A stretch of 64,000 bases of DNA. Source: Colius striatus (lineage: Eukaryota > Chordata > Aves > Coliiformes > Coliidae). The DNA lies in NCBI RefSeq assembly GCF_028858725.1, contig NC_084759.1:92648362-92712361 (forward strand). The letters are read 5' to 3'. Shown here in pieces: positions 43,701 through 56,522 of this stretch. Positions within the stretch are counted from its first letter, which is position 1. Each line of letters starts with the position of its first letter. A program made the position numbers and the translations under genes. Under the pieces are notes generated by a model, which was not told where the DNA came from, searched no databases, and saw only the letters and a program-made list of their open reading frames with translations.

Positions 43701-44113
43701 GGCTTCTATTATCCCTTTTTCCCTAGCGACATGTGTCTTTACTGCCTGCACAAGGAGATTTGAAGAGATTGAGAGAAACACAGAGCAAGTCCCTCAATGC
43801 TTCTATGTTGGGAAAATCTGCCCAGGCCATCTCTCGATCCGAGATGTGTTGAATATGAGAAGAGAGCAGGAATCACTAGGAAGCAGGAGGGCAGTGTTGC
43901 CACATCTTATGGCTTTATTTTGAGTGCTCTGATACTTGCTACTTTACTTCCAACCCCTAATTCTCTCTTAAGTGGCGACATTTAGCCCTGAGGAGCCCCG
44001 TGTCAGGGAAACCCCAGCGTTTGCTCCCTTCTCCTCTGCTCCAAGCTCAGCTTCAGCGCCCCGCTGGGATGTTTTCTTTGCAAAATGAAATAGTGGTTTG
44101 TGACACACATCTG

Positions 44114-44150
44114 TGACTCAGAGTTTTTTCTTTCTCCATATATGGAGAAA
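44114..44150. promoter_or_regulatory. AP-1 site next to a palindromic SRF CArG box
   Basis: TGACTCA at 44114-44120 is the exact AP-1 consensus. Eleven bases after the heptamer starts TTTCTCCATATATGGAGAAA (44131-44150), a perfect 20-bp palindrome whose centre CCATATATGG (44136-44145) is the exact CC(A/T)6GG consensus for serum response factor. The combination resembles serum or stress responsive enhancers. No gene start is nearby. Inference from motifs only. Confidence 0.45.
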
Positions 44151-44302
44151 ATATGGATCTATATTTTGTTTTCACCTGTAGTGCAGAATGATGATTTTTA
44201 TCAACAGGTTTGTTCGTGTCATTTTACAGATTACACTTTTGAACAGCACCGCTGTCAGTGCACTGTTTCTAATTGTCGCTTAAATGGATTTGATGAGTTC
44301 CT

Positions 44303-44340
44303 GCACACACACATAAACATAAACATACACACACACAAAA
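44303..44340. repeat. CA-rich interrupted microsatellite
   Basis: ACACACACATAAACATAAAC followed by ATACACACACACA. Simple repeat, probably length-variable. Confidence 0.75.
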
Positions 44341-44459
44341 GAGAAATAGAACTTACTTCATTTATATGCTTTGGCCAGAGATTTAATTTTGTGTGGAAAA
44401 AATTAAATGAGCTACTGTTCGGTGACAGCATTTTAACTCAATGCTAAAAATAATATGTC

Positions 44460-47400
44460 TGGCCGTCAGCCTCTGCACAAGCACATACCTAAGCACACTT
44501 GTGCACACCTGTTATGATAAGGCATGTTAAGGCTGATTTATAGAATTATGTCATTATTTTTTTGCTTGCTACGAATTGTTAAGTTTACAATGACCCACAT
44601 CCTAGAGAAACAGAAAGCCAGCATTTGAAGTTATCTTTGCTATCTTCCTGCTTGGATTCCCTTCAGTCTTGGTGAAATCAATAAGAACTTTGTGGGCACT
44701 CAAAGTAGCCTGGACTCTAGATATATTTTCCTTTTCCAAAAGGATCTGTGATATATTAGATACTTAACCTGAATGTCCCACAAATTTAGATGCAGAGCAA
44801 TATGTACACGTGCAAATGGGATAACAGGAAAATGTGGGAAGCGCTTAGAGCTTACTTAGTACCTTCCACGTATGTGAAGGTGCTCACTTAGTAGAAATGG
44901 AAAACCTTCTTGGGGCCCAGCCCTGTGACAGGATGCATTTTGATGCTTGAGAATATAATTGTTGCCCTCACACCACACGAGCAAACCAATCCTGCACCTG
45001 GCAAGCGAGTTTTGTGGCAGGCACCAAGAATGGACTCTGAGTTGGAAGTGGTGGAAGGTAATTTTCAGCACCAGTTTTTTTGCTTTGCAGGTGCTGTCCT
45101 TCAGGGTTCAGTGGGGATGTTTGCACATGCAGAGGCTGATTGAGTTCAAGTTGTTGCTTTTCCAGGTGTGGAGAGAACTTTGGAGTGACTAGCGTGGCGG
45201 CCAGGGGCTTCTTGAAAAGACCACTGAAGAATGTGACAGAATGTAGCTGTCTGAGGAATTGGGAAATTTATACTCCACAGGATGTAGAGAAAGAGAGACC
45301 AGAAGTCCGTTAAAATGTCAAGGTGCAGACACAGCAGAGAAGGGAGGGAGAGAGCCAGCCCTAGCAGCCACATTTTCTGGCCAGGATATTTCAAGACGGA
45401 ACAAGATCTAATGGGAGGGGCAGGACCAGCAGCTGAACTTCAGCCTTCGTTGACCAGGGACTTGGGCTGTATGCACCACCTTTCCGTACAGATTCTCAGA
45501 CAAGATGATTTATCATGATTTTCCCCTGATAATTTCCCTCTGTTTTTAAGCACACTGTCTTTGTGGTAACCCCAGGATTCCTTGCTCCCCGAGGGTGTCT
45601 CTGTCTCCCCACACCTCTCCTGGCTGCTGTTCAATAGAAGCATAGTCCAAACACTTTGCCATGCTGTGACCTTGATGTGGTGGAGGTGAGGGATGGCTCC
45701 ACAGAGACAAAGGAGTGACTCTTGCTAGAAAAGGTCTGGTCTGAGGTGTGGCAGGTAGCACTCTGCATATGTGTGTCCATTCCTTATTCTGCACACCAGA
45801 GTAAAGGATGTGTCATGTGTCTCTTTCCTGTGAAGGCCTAGTCACCAACAAATGATGTGAGTGCAAGCAAGGGCAAGGGAAGGAAAGTGACTCAGGGGTC
45901 CTCTGTCCTTGGATGGAAGGATGTAGCAGTCGCACTTTCTAGTGAACCCAAATGGTAAGAAATGGGTGAGTCAGTTGCACAGTTGTTGAATTGTTCCTTC
46001 CAACATTTTCAAATGAGTGAATAGTTTTGGAAAGCTAGGGAGGGCTCGCTCTGGTCTTTTAGGCATCTGCAGAAAGTGGCTAAGGGAATTGGCACCTCTA
46101 GGAGAAGGCAAACCTGATCCTGAAAGTGTAGTCATTGTGCCTCCTTGGTGGAAGCATTTGAAAGGAGTCCTTAAGAACACAAGCTGTTTTCAGAAACCAG
46201 TAAGAATGTGGCTGTGGACGTCTCAGTAGAGACAACATGTTTCATAGCTTGTCCTGATGGGGAAAGAGAGCTGAACTCACTCAAGAGAGTTTCAGTGTTC
46301 AGCACCTTCCATATCCTCTGTGAGACAAGGACATGAGAAATCTCAGGAGAAAACAGTCCTGAACTTATTTTTTTCAAACTTTTGTTTTCTTCATGATTGT
46401 GTTTCGATGGCTTCTAGTCACAGCACCTTCTTACACAAGTTGAAGTGAGGTATGAGCAGAGCTGCTTTAATAAAAGGACTGTTAAGGACCTCTTTTGTTT
46501 TTCCTTTTCCCAACTGTTAGGACAAACATGACCAATGGTTCTCAGTAGACTCGTGTCACACCAAATACCATCACGTACTGTCTCCTGTGCAGCCATTTGT
46601 GCCACTGCCAAGTGAGCAGCAGAGACTGGGTGTCCATAGTGCCACTGAGAACATATGGGAGGTGGATGACCCAACTTCCCCAGACCCTGGCAGGGCTGCT
46701 GTGGGGCCCCAGAGGAGGCAGCCAGGGGCCCTGTGCATGCAGCTCTGGTGACCAGCAGAGCCGGCTGCTTCTGGCCATGCACAGCTGGGCTTGCTGGGGA
46801 GGCTGCCAGTGTCTGCCACCTGTGGTCAATAGGCCCCTAGGGAGCTGTGGGATAATTTTAAGGAGTAACTTGTGAAAAGTGGGTAGGATAAGGAAGCCCT
46901 GTACTCACTGAACAAATGAATGACCAAATGAATGAATGAATGAAAGGAGAGGGTGGGTTGAGGCTGCAGCTGTGGGGCTTTGGGCTTGTTCTGTGAAGAC
47001 TGATCTAGTCCCCACTGCTTGGACTGAATAGCTTAAGCAGTGATCTGGTGGAAAGCTATGGCCAAACTATCTCAGAAATACTATCCTTGATGGTCTTTAG
47101 GTATTAGAAAGGCTTGCTAAGGAATTGCTTGGGCTTTTGTAGTGTGCACCTATGTGGTGTAGAGGGGAGATGGCACAGCCAAGAGGCTCAGCTAAGGGAG
47201 GGATACTTATGTCCCTGCAGCTTTGTGAGGAGCCTGGGCCAGCTCTGAGGGTGCTGCAGGATGAGAGACAGGCATCCAAGCCAGAGGGTGGGCTCCTAGC
47301 CTCAGAAAACGTTACACCAGAATGGGGGAGGCCAGCAGTGCAGGCATCAATTTGTGCTCCTTGTACCTTCTGAGGATGGGGAGACTCCCAGCAGTAGGAA

Positions 47401-47715
47401 TGAGGTGGCTCTAGGGGTGGGAGAGTGTGTGGTCCTGCCTGCCCCAGGGCCTCCTCTTGCTGACACTCTTGACCACCTTTTTCCCCATCTCTTTCCTTGC
47501 TTCTTAGTGCTATTCCAAGTCCTTTCAGCTCCTAGTTTTGTCTTTTCAGCCCTGCTGCTCAGCCTGGGGAATGGGGCTACTTGTCCTCAGAGCCCAGGTT
47601 GCCCTGCAGGGCTCCTAGGGCTTTATGGCCTCTCTAATGGTTTTGTTGTATTTTTAAGCCTGTCCTATTCAGTGTCAGCAGCACTGGGCCCATGGGATGT
47701 AAAAAAAAAAAAGGA
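44460..47715. other. Intergenic sequence with a short tetranucleotide repeat
   Basis: No supported gene. An (AATG)n run lies at about 46915-46945. A GC-richer stretch at 46.6-47.6 kb gives overlapping open frames on both strands without any known motif. A poly-A run at 47701-47712 borders the CR1 copy. Confidence 0.5.
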
Positions 47716-47900
47716 ACCATAGAATGGTAGGGGTTGGAAGGGACCTTTAGAGATCATCTAGTCCGACCCCTTGCAGAAGCAGGTTCGCCTGGATCAGGTG
47801 GCATAGGAACATGTCCAGGCAGGTCTTAAAGACCTCCAAGGAAGGAGACTCCACAATCCCTCTGGGCAGCCTGTGCCAGGGCTCCCTCACCCTCATGATG
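47716..47900 (-). mobile_element. CR1 LINE 3' fragment, minus strand
   Basis: ACCATAGAATGGTAGGGGTT, GGAAGGGACCTTTAGAGATC and ATCTAGTCC are the reverse complement of the CR1 3' end. The sequence then runs back into the CTGGACATG...CTTCTGCAAGG segment. About 185 bp. It is the only CR1 copy in the window on the minus strand. Confidence 0.92.
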
Positions 47901-50669
47901 TTGATTATTATTGTATTTAGTGCCCAACATACAGTAATTTTAAATTTTTTTTATGTATAAAGTGAAGCAGAGAGACATCTCACTTTAGTGCTCTACAATT
48001 GCCTTTCTGTGCAGAGAGAAGAACAAACAGCAAAACTCTTCACTGGTTTATATCAGTGGGACATTTTGGCATCTGTTATTAACTCTTCTTCTTCCACCAG
48101 ACTTTGTGATACAACCCTAGGAGTAAACACAGCAGCAGAGGACAGGCGCAGCATGAAGCACACGTGTTTAATGTGACAAGTATTGAGGCTTAGCTGAACA
48201 GTGCTCGGTGTGTTTGGGTGGCTTTCAACATCCCAGCTGAAGGTAAACATCAGTCATTCTTCTCTCTTTGCTGCATTGAAACATGAAATATGCATTGAAA
48301 TTTGCTGCAGCCTGTAAATAAACCAGACCCTGATGCTCGCTGTCCCATATAACTGTGGCACACAGCCTGCGAGTCGGAGATGCTGCCTCGTGGTGCAGGG
48401 GTCAGTGATGATAAATCTACTGGAGACGTGATGAGTGACAGTGGCTCTGAAGGGAGGGCAATCTGGCTGCCCTGGTCCTGGTGGCCAGTGAGCTTAGCTA
48501 GCAGGGCTGTGGTCCCAACAGCCCACAGCATCCAAGCACAGAAAGCCTGAAGCCAAGTCCCTCAGGCAAGCAAAAGAGGGTGTCCAGGGAGTTCCAGCTT
48601 GCAGCTGTGGAGGACAGCACTGCAGCAGGAGGAGGATGGGATGTGCTTTGCAGTGAGATGTGGACTGAAGGCATGCCAGGATATGGGGAAGAAGGGGTGA
48701 GGTGCCATGCAGCTGGGATGATTTGGGAGTGCTGCAGCTGCGTGACACTTGGGGGTTTTAGCCTGGTCTTGAAGATGGTGCATGGTGTTTTGCTGCCTTG
48801 GTGTTCCTGGCAAGCGTGATAGGACTGGTCATGTGGACCACTGCTCATGTGTGATCAGCACTTTCTGTGCTTTTAGGTACTTTCCTAAGAAATTGACAAT
48901 GTGTCCCAAGGGCTGTGCTGTTCAGATGAAATTCAGAAATAGAGTAAAAGCGTGATAAGAAACTGAAAGAAGAAACCAGGATCGTTGTGTCACGTTCATT
49001 GTTGTTTTATGAATGTGAAGCATCAACTATAAAGTCACTGAGGCTGATGATGGATGGTGTTTAACCACGCAGAATCACTGTCTCCAAATTCAGTATGTGC
49101 TTTCAACAGCAAAGGAGCTTTCTACAGATAGATCTTGTCACTCAAGGATTTGAAAGGCTCCACGCTGAACCCAGGTGAAGGATTGAGCTGTTTCTGTCAT
49201 CGCCACTCTTCTTGGTTACGCAGTCATTTACTGAGTGTCGTTAAAACTCGGATCCTTATTCTAAATTCTAAAGACCTGACCTTTATCTTAGACTTCTGCA
49301 GAGTCCCAGAAGCAGCATAAAATTGTTTCCAACTCTGTCAAAATCAGGCTCCAAAGGGGAGGCAACACCTATGTGACAAGAACAAAGATATGCCCCAAAC
49401 ACTCTTGCCCTTTAATCGTTAACAGATTACTTTTCAGAGGTTGTTTTAGGAGACTCAGTATTTGGGTACACGACAGAAGAAGAAAAGATGCTCAGGGAGA
49501 GAAAATAACATGTTCTAGACTGGTTGATTATTTGTCACATAAGCAATCTGTATTTAGAGATTTACACAGAAAATATAGTTTCCATAGTGAAAAGTGAGAA
49601 CACCCACCCGCATTAGGCAGTTGGGAACTGCCAGTTTATATGCCATCTAGGAGGAGGAGGGGGAGAAACATAAAGAATACCCTTCAGCTTTCCTAACCAC
49701 TGTTTTACTTGGACCACAAGATGCTCTAAATGTTACTGAGAAAACTTAAAACTTTCTCAAATGTGCTCAAGAATTCAGATCCACCTCTTTCATTGTCACT
49801 GGCTGAGTGCACATGTTTACTCGTACGGCACTTTTATACGGTGCAACGGAGACACTAAGCTCAAGCCTGGTCTAGTGGTCTGAAAATAACTTACCATTTG
49901 GGAGGAGAATAAAGGGTGTTAATCTCAGGTCCTTGGCTGAAATTCCTAGTAAAGTTTTTACTTCTCCAATCCCAAGAATAGACACAGTGTTCCTTGAGAA
50001 ATAATTCACATTCAGAGTGTTACTCTGTATATAAAATTTCAGCGCACCAGTGCACAACTAATCCTTAGAAGGAAAAGTTGCCCTCAAAAATCTAGCCAGC
50101 TCTGCAATGCTTAATGTATATAGACTTAAATGATAGGCAAAATGTTGAAAGATTTAAGTTAAATGTATTTCAGGGGAAAAAAGAAAAAGAAAAATGTTAG
50201 GAAAACTCTTGGGCAAATCTTTTACAGATGGTAGACAGCTTAATTGCTGTGGTAAACTTGTCTGACATTTTTGGAAAAATTTGGGTGCTCCACTAATCCG
50301 TGGAACCTGATGGGCCCAGGTTTAAATGGCTGGAAACAAAGACATGCACGTCTTCATCTTAGCTGCGTTGCTAAAGTTTCACCCGGGGTTTTGGGGGTGA
50401 GATTTTTTTCCTTTTCTTTTTTTTTTTGGTTTTTTTTTTTTTTCCATTTAGCTTCCTTTAACCATGTTGAAAGAGGTATGTGTATTATTTGGATGGGAAA
50501 GAAACAGAGGCTTTAAATGAAGTGAATGAGGCTACAGTATTCCTCTGTACCAGATGTCTTCCTGGAAAGTTTTTGTGCTGTACACAACTGGACAAACTTT
50601 AGAAAAAAAAGGTTGCTTTTACTTTTGATTGGTTTGTGTTTTGGTTTTTTTTGGTTTTTTTTGCATGAA
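47901..50669. other. Intergenic sequence, nothing recognised
   Basis: No repeat family, gene or strong motif found apart from poly-T tracts near 50.4 and 50.65 kb. Overlapping open frames at 48.5-48.85 kb lie on both strands and lack domain similarity. Confidence 0.5.
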
Positions 50670-51190
50670 GCATTGTGCAGGACACAAGGCTGACTAGAGG
50701 AGCACAGCCTCTGGCTGTTGCTGGAAGTGTAAAGGCTCAGCTGGAGCATATCCAGAGATGGGCAATGAAGCTAGTGAAGGGTCTGGAGCACAAGTCTGAT
50801 GAGAAGTGGCAGAGGAAACTGGGGTTATTTAGTCTAGAGAAGGCTGAGTGGAGACCTTATGACTCTACAACTGCCTGAAAGGAGATTGTAGAGAGATGGG
50901 TGTCAGTCTCTTCTCCCAAGTAAGAAGTGATAGGAAAAGAGGAAATGACATCAAGTTGCACCAGGAAAGGTTTAGATTGGATATTAGGAAGAACTTGATT
51001 GAGAGTTTTTTTAAACACTGTCACAGGCTGCCCAAGGAGGTGGTGGAGTCACCATCCCTGGAGATATTCAAAAGACGTGTAGATGACATGCTGAGGGACA
51101 TGATTTAGTGATGTGCTTGACAATGTGAGGTTAGCGGTTGGACTTGATGATCTTAAAGGTCTTTTCCAATCGAAATGGTTCTATGATTCA
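50670..51190 (+). mobile_element. CR1 LINE fragment, about 520 bp
   Basis: Contains decayed CR1 ORF2 end (MKLVKGLEHKSDEKW, LGLFSLEKAEW, RFRLDIRKNLIESFFKH, RLPKEVVESPSLEIFKRR) and finishes GGACTTGATGATCTTAAAGG with a final TTCTATGATTCA. Frame is interrupted, so it is a dead, 5'-truncated copy. It is more diverged from the others than the copy at 55.4 kb. Confidence 0.92.
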
Positions 51191-54100
51191 GGCTTGATGT
51201 CGTGCTCCCTGCTCCCGAATTTGGTGACCATATCAGTGTCTGATGCTGGTACGTAATGTGGCTGCTTCAACTGTGTCTTGCTGAACGTCCCCTTCTGCAG
51301 TTCATGAGCACACACTTTGCTTGCCTTTTTTCATTTGTAGATTACCACCTTTCATCTAAACTGAAGTGCCTATGTTGAGATAAACTGAGATATTTTCCTT
51401 GTTTGCCGGTGAGCAGGTACAGAGAGGCCCAAATCAGCGTGATATTCTTTCCACTACATCTGCTTTCTTTATCATCAAGCTACAGCTGTAAGATAATCTC
51501 TTATCCTCTTCTGAAAAATCAGTCCATGCTTCCCTTTCTTGAGAAGCTATTCCTTCTAGCACTCTCTTTTATACAAAAAAGCAAAACTTCGTGTTATTCC
51601 CATAATTTGAATGGGAATTAGGATAGAACTCTCACTCGGCTGTATCAGAGCCTGCATTATCTTGTGTGAATGTCTGTTTTGTCATCGTCTCTTTTTTTCC
51701 CCTCCTTCTTTCAACTTCTCCCTAGGCAAATCCCATGCTTTCTTTGGGTTTGGGTACAGGCTGGGGCTGAGCCCCCCTGCCCTACACATGCCAAAGGGAG
51801 TACATCTCTCATGCTGGCTGCAGACCTCCTTGTGTGTGGCTCCTATGATGGCCCAGTGCTTTGAGGGTCTGTCCTGTGCACTGTCAGTTACTGGTGTGAT
51901 GGGAGCAGAATTTGCGTGGACTTCCAAGTCCAGTTGTGCTTTTGGCATCTGTTGCTTATTGTGTAGGTAAGGATTTCTTCTGTTCTTCTTCTCCTCCCCT
52001 TGGTTTGCCATCTCTTGTCTTTGGCTTAGCAAAAGACAACCCTTCCCTTACAGACCTCCTCTGCAGCATTATTTGTCATGACAATGGGCAGCAGCAAGCA
52101 ATTCCCATGTCTCTCAGCCACCACCACAGCTCATCTGTCAGTGGGCATGGTGCTGGGATGCTTGCTGCTGTAGTATTTTGCGTTACAAGTGTTATGTCTT
52201 AGTATATGATATCTAACAGCCATAGCTGTTTAATTTACACACTTAATGTTTTGCATTTGAGGGAGAAATTGTGGGAGGCGTGTGCCAAATCAAGTTACTG
52301 GTGTGCAAGTGTTTGGAGGTTTAGAGGTAGAGGAATCTGTCTGTGTTCTGGTTTTATAACTTTTCACAGAATCACTAGATTTTTGGATGCTTTCTGCATC
52401 AGCATTAGCCAGGCTGAATTAATTGTTGCTCACTTCTTCTAGCTCTTAGAAAACCCACAAAAAAGTACCTTATTTTTTGTTCCTCTCAAATACATGATGC
52501 TTTTAAAGGCTGGTAAAGTACTGTGTATGCCGTTCCTCTAAGCCTGGGTCTGGTGTCTCTCACTGCACGTTTCTCTCCTTTAAGGACAATCTGCCTGTGA
52601 GTGAATGATCCCCTAAAAGATAATATGATTTCGAGATGAAAGTATATCTGTCATGGAAGTGGGATCAGGATTACACAGCAGTGTCATTGCTCAAAAACCA
52701 TAGTATAACATAAAAAATATCTCTGAATATTTCATTCATTGCCTAGATGGACACCCTAAGAGGTGGCATTTTCGCCTCTGCAAGACGAGCAACTAGCACT
52801 GCTTGTTTTGCAAGTCAGTGCCTCAACAGGCTGTGGAACCACAGATTTCAGCATGCAAGGCAGGCACTGTGTCCCAGCAAGGGGGGACTGATGTTGGGGA
52901 ACCCCAGGAAAGGGTCTGTGCTACTCTCTTATTCCCTTAAGGAGGCTTTGCAGAAGCCCCAGGGGTTACAGCCTCAGCAAGGGGGCTGGATGGGCTGTGC
53001 AGCATTACCAAGGAGAAGACCTGGGCGGTGGAGGGAGGGCAGCAGATCCAACTGGAGGTGTGCCAGTGGAAACCCTGTTATCCTGGGAGTAAACCCCACT
53101 GTGATGCGGGTTGAGGAGGTTTGGGAGTTCAGGCTGAGGAGGGATAAGAGCTGCCTATGTGGACCTTGCACTGGAGAGATGTGTTGTGGGCAGGATTTCT
53201 AGAGGAGGGAGAAGTGGGTCACGTTCCCTGACAGCCTGGCAGAAGCCCCATGTATATTGCAGTATGTGAAGCACCAAACTGCCAGAGGCAAGCTGGGGAG
53301 ATGGGTCCTCAAGTGCCTGTGCTGGGGAGAGGCTCTTCCCCACCAGGTTTGATGATTGCTCTGGAGAAATCCCTCCCTGCTTTGGTTGTGGTGCAGTCCA
53401 AGCTCTGCTGACCTGCCTGTGACACTTTGCATTATAAAGCAGAGCAAACAAACAAGAAAATAAAGGAAATAGAAGGTTCAGCACTGGTGCTGCTACCAGT
53501 TGCTTTCTGGTTAAAGTGAGAGGTGTTTATTCTGTCTCCTCTCTACCTTTCTCTGCACATGTACTTTGTTGCTGAAGGTGTTGGTTTGGGCTTCCCCACA
53601 TGCTATGGTGTGCTGCACATTTCGGTTTCCCCACAGGATGTGGTGTGGTGCACCTGTAGCAGGCAGAGGATGGATGGTGTTTGGCAAGTGCAGTGCAGTT
53701 CAAGGGCGTTAGGAGCAGAGTTATTTTTTTCTTGTATGAACAATCTCAAATAACCAGCAACTTTCTAGATGTGCTTTTAAAATATCTTAACAGTCTGACA
53801 ATGTGTTTTCAAATGCTCTTCGCAAGGCTGGCTGTCCCTAGTAATGAGCTACAGCTTCTGTGGGAATGACCCTGGGGATTTTGTGTGGGGAAACAGGTGT
53901 TGCTGTTTGAATATGCCTGCTTTTTTTTCCTTCTTTCTGTTTTTTTTTTCCCCTTATATACAAAGTACAAGCTTCTGAAGAGCAGCTGAGAGCGCCATCT
54001 GAGCTTGAGCATTTGAAATATCCTACCCTTGACTCTGGAATTTTCCCACTACCTTAATGGAGGGAGCTGTCTACTCTCCAGACTCTTTTGATTACCTAGA

Positions 54101-54914
54101 ATCCTATCCCCATGTGCCTAGAAAAGGCAGCACGTGCAGGCTGTGTGAATGGAGTAAGCGTTTCTTGTACTCCTCTTGCTTTTCTTCCTTTAGTGTCTCC
54201 ACCCAACAGTGGAGGAACTCTTCTGGTTGGTGTTTCTCTACCACTGAGCTGGTCAGTGGTGTGAGCACCACACAGCTTGCCTAGAAAGGAAGGCCTGGGG
54301 AGAGTGGGATGGGAAGTGACAATTATACCCAAAAAAGCATGAGGATGTGCCTCTTTGGCCATCGAGTTATGAGGGAACTGCCTGGTGAACAGCTATTTGA
54401 CTCAGCCAGAGCCCTGCAGGATTTCCTGCAGAAGTGCCACCATCCAACCCTCTTTCAGGACCGACTGTGACTTAAAACTGTGGTTTCCCTAGCAACACTG
54501 GGTGAAACCCTCTAGTTGCTACAGTAAGCTAGTGTTTTGGTAGGATCTTGAATGGGAATGTGCTCTTGCAACAAAAGGCCGTTGTTTACTGTGGTGCCTC
54601 ACATGAAACCCCCTCTTCAGTCAATGGAGAGAGCCAGGAACTTCGAGGGAGTGATGAATCCTAGTTATTTTAGACACTGCCTTTGGGATGGGGTGGTTCA
54701 TCACTATGATTTGTTTATCTCTGTCCATTGACAGCTCTGCTGTCAAGATCTCCAGCTTACATTAGATGAGATGGATCAGTTGCTTTATGCCACAAATATG
54801 GGACCAGAAAGGTATCATTTCCTCTATGAGATGATTTCATGTCTTCCTGTTTTATGTTTTATCATTTGCTCAGTGGGATATACAACAGCAAGATTATTAT
54901 GTCCTTGAGGGAGA
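51191..54914. other. Intergenic sequence, nothing recognised
   Basis: Pyrimidine-rich patches and several open frames of 60-150 codons on both strands that overlap and have no recognisable domains, signal peptides or splice context. I do not support a gene here. Confidence 0.5.
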
Positions 54915-55013
54915 CAATATTAAAATTATGTCATACATACAAAAGTAAAGAAATATCTCCCCCAACGTGTTAAATGTGGGGAAGTAATTTCTCACAGCTT
55001 CCTCACTGTTGGG
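54915..55013 (+). repeat. 99-bp inverted repeat, left arm
   Basis: Begins CAATATTAAAA and ends CTGTTGGG. The reverse complement of 56424-56522 matches it over the full 99 bases with about seven mismatches and no gaps (about 93%). Similarity stops abruptly at both ends. It is not CR1, and I do not recognise the family. Confidence 0.85.
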
Positions 55014-55414
55014 CACTGTCGAGCAAGGTCCCACGTTTGTGGAATAAGTAACACAAATTTTAATAACTGGCTTTGCACATCATTCTCCCCAATAAGTGAG
55101 GCAGCAGGTACCTCCCAAAGGGTGCATTTGGGTTTCGAATGGGTAACAAGTCCATTACACAAGCCTGGGAAAGGTGCATTCCCTTTTTGTTCAGATTAGC
55201 AGAATTCACATCAATTGTTTTTCTGTTTTTTTTTTTAAAGGAGGTAAAGAATGTTGAAAAATTAAGAGAAGTATGGAAGTATTTCTGCCTGATTTTAGAA
55301 GGTGACTTTGACATTTGAGAGGGAAAAAAAAAAAAAAAGGCAAGGCAGCATGGCAGCATCTCCTCTTTTGCTCCCTCTTGTAATGTAGAAGAAAATGGAT
55401 CCAAGTATGGAGTC

Positions 55415-55550
55415 TTGTTCCTTGGAGGTCTTCAAGATTTGTCTGGACATGTTCCTATGTGACCTGATCTAGGTGAACCTGCTTCTGCAGGGGAGTTGAA
55501 CTAGATGATCTCTAAAGGTCCCTTCCAACCCCTACCATTCTATGATCTGT
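55415..55550 (+). mobile_element. CR1 LINE 3' fragment between the inverted-repeat arms
   Basis: CTTGGAGGTCTTCAAGATTT, CTGGACATGTTCCTATGTGA, CTGCTTCTGCAGGGGAGTTG and AACTAGATGATCTCTAAAGG lead to the terminal CTACCATTCTATGATC. About 135 bp. It lies between the two arms of the 99-bp inverted repeat. Confidence 0.92.
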
Positions 55551-56423
55551 GAAGTGCTTGGTAAGTGTTTGAGAGTTTCTATAACTGAGACATAACAACT
55601 CTTTCTCCAGGATTTCAGTATTTATCTCAGAGAAAGAGGTAAGACCTGGACTGTGTAAGCCAGGTCTTCTTTCAGTGCCCTCAGGTCTCCCTGTTTTCTA
55701 CTTGTGTACTGGCTGAAGGCAACAGCCCGCTTTACTGCAGTGTTTCAGCTTGCACAGAGCATGTGCCAGTGCAACACGCAGTGTCTATTTTTTTTATATT
55801 TGCCTGTAAAAAATGGCAGAAACCTGATGTCTTTGCATCCCCTTTCTGAAAGGCAGTGCAGATCCTGGCAGAGGGCTGGCTTCATTCCCGCTCCCTCAGC
55901 ATGTGACAAAACCAGATTTGCTTGAGTATGGGAAACGCTGTTATTTCAAACCTGACTGCTAAGCAGCTGCTGCTCAGGGAGAATGAAAGAATCTTCCATC
56001 TACAGACCTGCAAGCATTTTCCCTCTTTGAAGTGAGGAGATGGAGGCTCAGAGCCCAGCCTGGGAGCTGCCTCTGTGCTGAGCCCTCCTCTGTGACTTGC
56101 TTGGCCCTAGTACCTCATGTTCTAACAGTGATGTGACAAATAACCTTGTCATCCTAACAGAAGAAGGATAATGGGAGAAAAGCCTAGAGGATTTCCAGGC
56201 GTGAGATCCCTTCCCCTTGCCTATATTTTACCGTGTGCCTAACCTACCCCATGGCATTTATGCCTGAAGCCTTCTTCAGCTTGTTGCTATGATATCTGTA
56301 GTTATGAAACAAGGCCCAGAAATAGGATTGCTGTTCTGCCACCCACCCAGGCTGGGCCAAAACAGGAGGCAGGGTGTGCTGAAAAGAGGTGCTTTGATCA
56401 GTACTTCAGCCAGAATCTGAACA

Positions 56424-56522
56424 CCCAACAGCGAGGAAGCTGTGAGAAATGACTTCCCCACATTTAACACTTTGGGGGAGAGATTTCTTTACTTTTGTAT
56501 GTATGAGATCGTTTTAATATTG
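56424..56522 (-). repeat. 99-bp inverted repeat, right arm
   Basis: Reverse-complement partner of 54915-55013. The gap between the arms is 1,410 bp. I found no target-site duplication outside the arms and no transposase-like frame between them, so a DNA transposon is not demonstrated. Confidence 0.85.

Noticed and set aside
54915..56522. Calling the 99-bp inverted repeat a DNA transposon
   Set aside because: No target-site duplication outside the arms and no transposase remnant inside; left as an unexplained inverted repeat.
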